NCBI GenBank assembly: GCA_015491055.1
Contig: WFWP01000051.1
Coordinates: 1-6,066 of the forward strand
DNA from: Patescibacteria group bacterium
GTDB taxonomy: Bacteria; Patescibacteriota; Minisyncoccia; Phycocordibacterales; UBA2100
Length of the DNA: 6,066 nucleotides
Direction: 5' to 3'
Position 1 is the stretch's first letter; each line of letters starts with the position of its first letter. The position numbers were made by a program, and so were the translations under genes. The notes beneath the pieces were generated by a model. That model saw only the letters and a program-made list of their open reading frames with translations, was not told where the DNA came from and did not search any database. Below, in pieces: positions 4,311-6,066 of the stretch.

Positions 4311-5504
4311 ATGGCAGAGGAATTTAAAAGAGATAAAGAGCATTTGAATGTCGGAACGCTTGGTCATGTGGACCATGGCAAAACCACATTGACCGCTGCG
4401 ATTTTGAATTCATTGCATCTTGACGGTCAAAATGTAAAAATGGCCTCAATTGAGGACATTGACAAAGCGCCGGAAGAGAAGGCGAGAGGTATTACGATTT
4501 CGCTTTCTCACCAAGAATATGAAACGGAGAAGCGTCACTACGCTCACATTGACGCTCCCGGTCACGCGGACTACATTAAGAACATGATTACCGGTGCCGC
4601 GCAGATGGATGGCGCAATATTGGTGGTTGCCGCAACCGACGGTCTTATGCCCCAGACGCGTGAGCACATACTTCTTGCAAAGCAAGTGGGTGTGCCTAAA
4701 ATGATAGTGTTCATCAATAAGATAGACATGCCGGACATTGACGAGGATATGGTGGAGATGGTTGAGGAAGAGATTCGTGAAACTCTTACGCAATACAAGT
4801 TTGACGGCGAGAATACTCCGTTTATTCGCGGATCTGCGCTTAAAGCCGCAGAGGCGACGGAAAAAGATGAGTGGGTTGAGAAGATTCTTGAGCTTACCAG
4901 GACCATGGATGAATGGTTTGATATTCCGGAGCGCGATGTTGACGGTCCGTTCTTGATGCCGATTGAGGACATATTCTCCATTGAAGGCCGCGGTACGGTG
5001 GTTACGGGTAGAATTGAACGAGGACGCATTAAAGTTGGTGAAGAGGTTGAGATCGTGGGTATAAAAGACACCACATCAACCACGGTTACGGGAATTGAAA
5101 TGTTCAACAAGAATTTACAAGAAGGTCTTTGCGGTGACAATGCCGGAATACTTCTTCGCGGTATTAAGAAAGACGAAGTGCACCGCGGACAAGTTCTTGC
5201 AAAGCCGGGTTCAATAACACCGCACACCGAATTTGAAGCGGAAGTGTATGTGCTTACAAAAGAAGAGGGAGGTCGTCACACACCTTTCTTCTCAGGGTAC
5301 AAACCGCAATTCTATGTTAGAACCACAGATGTTACCGGTGAAGTTACTTTGCCCGAAGGTACCGAGATGGTGATGCCGGGAGATACGGTTACATTCAAAG
5401 TTAAACTTGTTTCTCCTATCGCTATTGAGGATAAGATGCGCTTTTCGGTGCGTGAGGGAGGTCGTACCGTCGGCGCTGGCGTTGTGACAAAGGTTATCAA
5501 ATAA
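4311..5504 (+). CDS. tuf: Translation elongation factor EF-Tu
   Basis: EF-Tu carries aminoacyl-tRNA to the ribosomal A site as a GTP complex. The 397-residue length is right for the family (about 394 in E. coli). The G domain shows the P-loop GHVDHGKT (18-25), switch I RGITI (59-63), DAPGH with catalytic His85 (81-85), the guanine-specificity motif NKID (136-139) and SALK (175-178). Domain II follows from about 208 ([20 protein letters not shown]) and domain III from about 302 to the terminal VVTKVIK. Two cysteines usual in bacterial EF-Tu are replaced: DCPGH is DAPGH and NKCD is NKID; the only Cys I see is residue 274. The ATG start matches the family N-terminus and has no nearby Shine-Dalgarno (AAGGA near 4285 is too far). 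rpsJ follows after 88 bases with no terminator, so the two are probably co-transcribed. fusA and rpsL/rpsG are not upstream. Confidence 0.99.
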   Translation: MAEEFKRDKEHLNVGTLGHVDHGKTTLTAAILNSLHLDGQNVKMASIEDIDKAPEEKARGITISLSHQEYETEKRHYAHIDAPGHADYIKNMITGAAQMDGAILVVAATDGLMPQTREHILLAKQVGVPKMIVFINKIDMPDIDEDMVEMVEEEIRETLTQYKFDGENTPFIRGSALKAAEATEKDEWVEKILELTRTMDEWFDIPERDVDGPFLMPIEDIFSIEGRGTVVTGRIERGRIKVGEEVEIVGIKDTTSTTVTGIEMFNKNLQEGLCGDNAGILLRGIKKDEVHRGQVLAKPGSITPHTEFEAEVYVLTKEEGGRHTPFFSGYKPQFYVRTTDVTGEVTLPEGTEMVMPGDTVTFKVKLVSPIAIEDKMRFSVREGGRTVGAGVVTKVIK

Positions 5505-5592
5505 TGGAAGCGGTACCAGATTAGATTTGCCTCTATCGGTTTTCATCTTCGTTTGCAAGTTTATTGTTCATTAACAGTCAAACAATTAAATC

Positions 5593-5961
5593 ATGGTGGA
5601 ATCAAAAACAAAGAAAGCTACCGGATCAAAGCGGTCTGTGAAAAGTGGTGACATTGAAAAATTGCGCATTCGTGTGCGCGCGTATGAGCACAAGTTATTG
5701 GATTTATCCACAAAGCAGATTATAGACACCGCAAAAAGACTTGATGCGGAAGTTAAAGGTCCGGTGCCGATGCCCACCGAGGTTAAAAAGTACACGGTAC
5801 TACGCTCAACTTTCGTCCACAAAGACGCGCGAGAACAGTTTGAGATGCGTGTACATAAAAGATTGATTGATATATTAAAGCCCGAGCCGAAGGTTATAGA
5901 GGCGTTGACAAACATAAATTTGCCTTCGGGCGTTTCGATAGATGTTAAAATGATTCAATAA
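5593..5961 (+). CDS. rpsJ: 30S ribosomal protein uS10 (also NusE)
   Basis: uS10 is a component of the 30S head and, with NusB, part of the antitermination complex. The core from about residue 22 to 122 (KLRIRVRAYEHKLLDLSTKQI, GPVPMPTEVKKYTVLRS, KDAREQFEMRVHKRLIDI) follows the family pattern throughout. At 122 residues it is longer than the E. coli protein (103) because of a 20-residue N-terminal tail rich in Lys and Ser (MVESKTKKATGSKRSVKSGD), presumably disordered. GTG at codon 16 is an alternative start, but the ATG reading is preferred. No Shine-Dalgarno precedes it, only the AT-rich TCAAACAATTAAATC. It lies 88 bases after tuf. A very strong terminator follows after 21 bases, so it ends this transcript instead of leading an S10 operon. 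Confidence 0.98.
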   Translation: MVESKTKKATGSKRSVKSGDIEKLRIRVRAYEHKLLDLSTKQIIDTAKRLDAEVKGPVPMPTEVKKYTVLRSTFVHKDAREQFEMRVHKRLIDILKPEPKVIEALTNINLPSGVSIDVKMIQ

Positions 5962-5982
5962 ACTTCAAACAAAAAAAGTTAC

Positions 5983-6021
5983 AAATAAAAACCGCGCGGT
6001 TAAATCGCGCGGTTTTTATTT
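5983..6021. terminator. Strong bidirectional intrinsic terminator after rpsJ
   Basis: A perfect 16-bp stem pairs 5983-5998 (AAATAAAAACCGCGCG) with 6006-6021 (CGCGCGGTTTTTATTT) around the loop GTTAAAT. The seven inner pairs are all G-C, and the stem is flanked by A-rich and T-rich arms, so it can terminate transcription from either direction. It lies 21 bases after the rpsJ stop codon. Confidence 0.93.
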
Positions 6022-6049
6022 ATACTTGCTAAAAGTTAAAAACTCAGAA

Positions 6050-6066
6050 ATGAAAATGCCTACGGA
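6050..6066 (+). CDS. Possible start of the next gene (first five codons only)
   Basis: ATG at 6050 opens a frame reading MKMPT to the window edge, about 30 bases after the terminator. A TATACT hexamer at 6021-6026 could serve as its -10, but no matching -35 is visible. In many genomes rplC follows rpsJ, but these five residues do not identify any protein. Start and reality are unproven. Confidence 0.25.

Noticed and set aside
4571..5227. 218-residue open frame on the - strand inside tuf
   Set aside because: It is antisense to a clear, full-length EF-Tu gene and owes its length to tuf's codon bias; it has no recognisable domain or promoter.
280..6066. Alternative genetic code with UGA as glycine (Gracilibacteria/SR1)
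   Set aside because: Full-length tuf, rpsJ, recombinase and M23 frames contain many glycines, none encoded by in-frame TGA.
1..6066. CRISPR array, insertion sequence or phage genes
   Set aside because: No regularly spaced direct repeats, no transposase motifs and no structural or packaging genes are visible; the only mobile-type protein is the Xer recombinase, which is usually housekeeping.

Overview
The window looks like a chromosomal segment from a Patescibacteria/CPR bacterium, most likely of the Parcubacteria (Paceibacteria) group. I infer this from gene content: a LysM-LysM-M23 peptidase of a style common in that group, tuf followed directly by rpsJ, a membrane-anchored helical protein of unknown function, a tRNA without an encoded CCA, and starts that almost all lack a Shine-Dalgarno. 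Base composition is AT-rich and all five main genes stop at TAA. None of these glycine-rich proteins has an in-frame UGA, so the standard bacterial code applies rather than the UGA=Gly code of Gracilibacteria/SR1. No database search was possible; family assignments rest on motifs I can read.

Layout: (1) 1-279 is a non-coding or uncertain stretch whose first 160 bases form an unusually GC-rich island with a phased GTCCG motif and opposing open frames. (2) 280-1236 (+) encodes an N-terminally anchored protein of unknown function. (3) 1237-1598 is a gene-free convergent region crowded with palindromes, ending at tRNA-Gly(GCC) (1599-1669, -), which has a good promoter. (4) 1777-2685 (-) is a complete Xer-type tyrosine recombinase. 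(5) 2686-2975 is a divergent control region with promoters in both directions, a CRP-like dyad and a possible dif-like sequence. (6) 2976-4076 (+) is an exported peptidoglycan peptidase. (7) 4077-4310 is the tuf leader, which may encode two tiny overlapping peptides. (8) 4311-5504 is tuf and 5593-5961 is rpsJ, closed by a very strong bidirectional terminator at 5983-6021. (9) A possible new gene begins at 6050.

The genes form several separate units, not one pathway: cell-envelope functions (anchored protein, M23 peptidase), chromosome or element recombination (Xer), and translation (tRNA-Gly, EF-Tu, uS10). I see no obvious novel multi-gene system. The most unusual signals are the 16-base near-repeat of the tRNA-Gly 3' part in the recombinase leader, the dif-like/promoter overlap, the coupled short ORFs in front of tuf, and the GC-rich island at the left edge.
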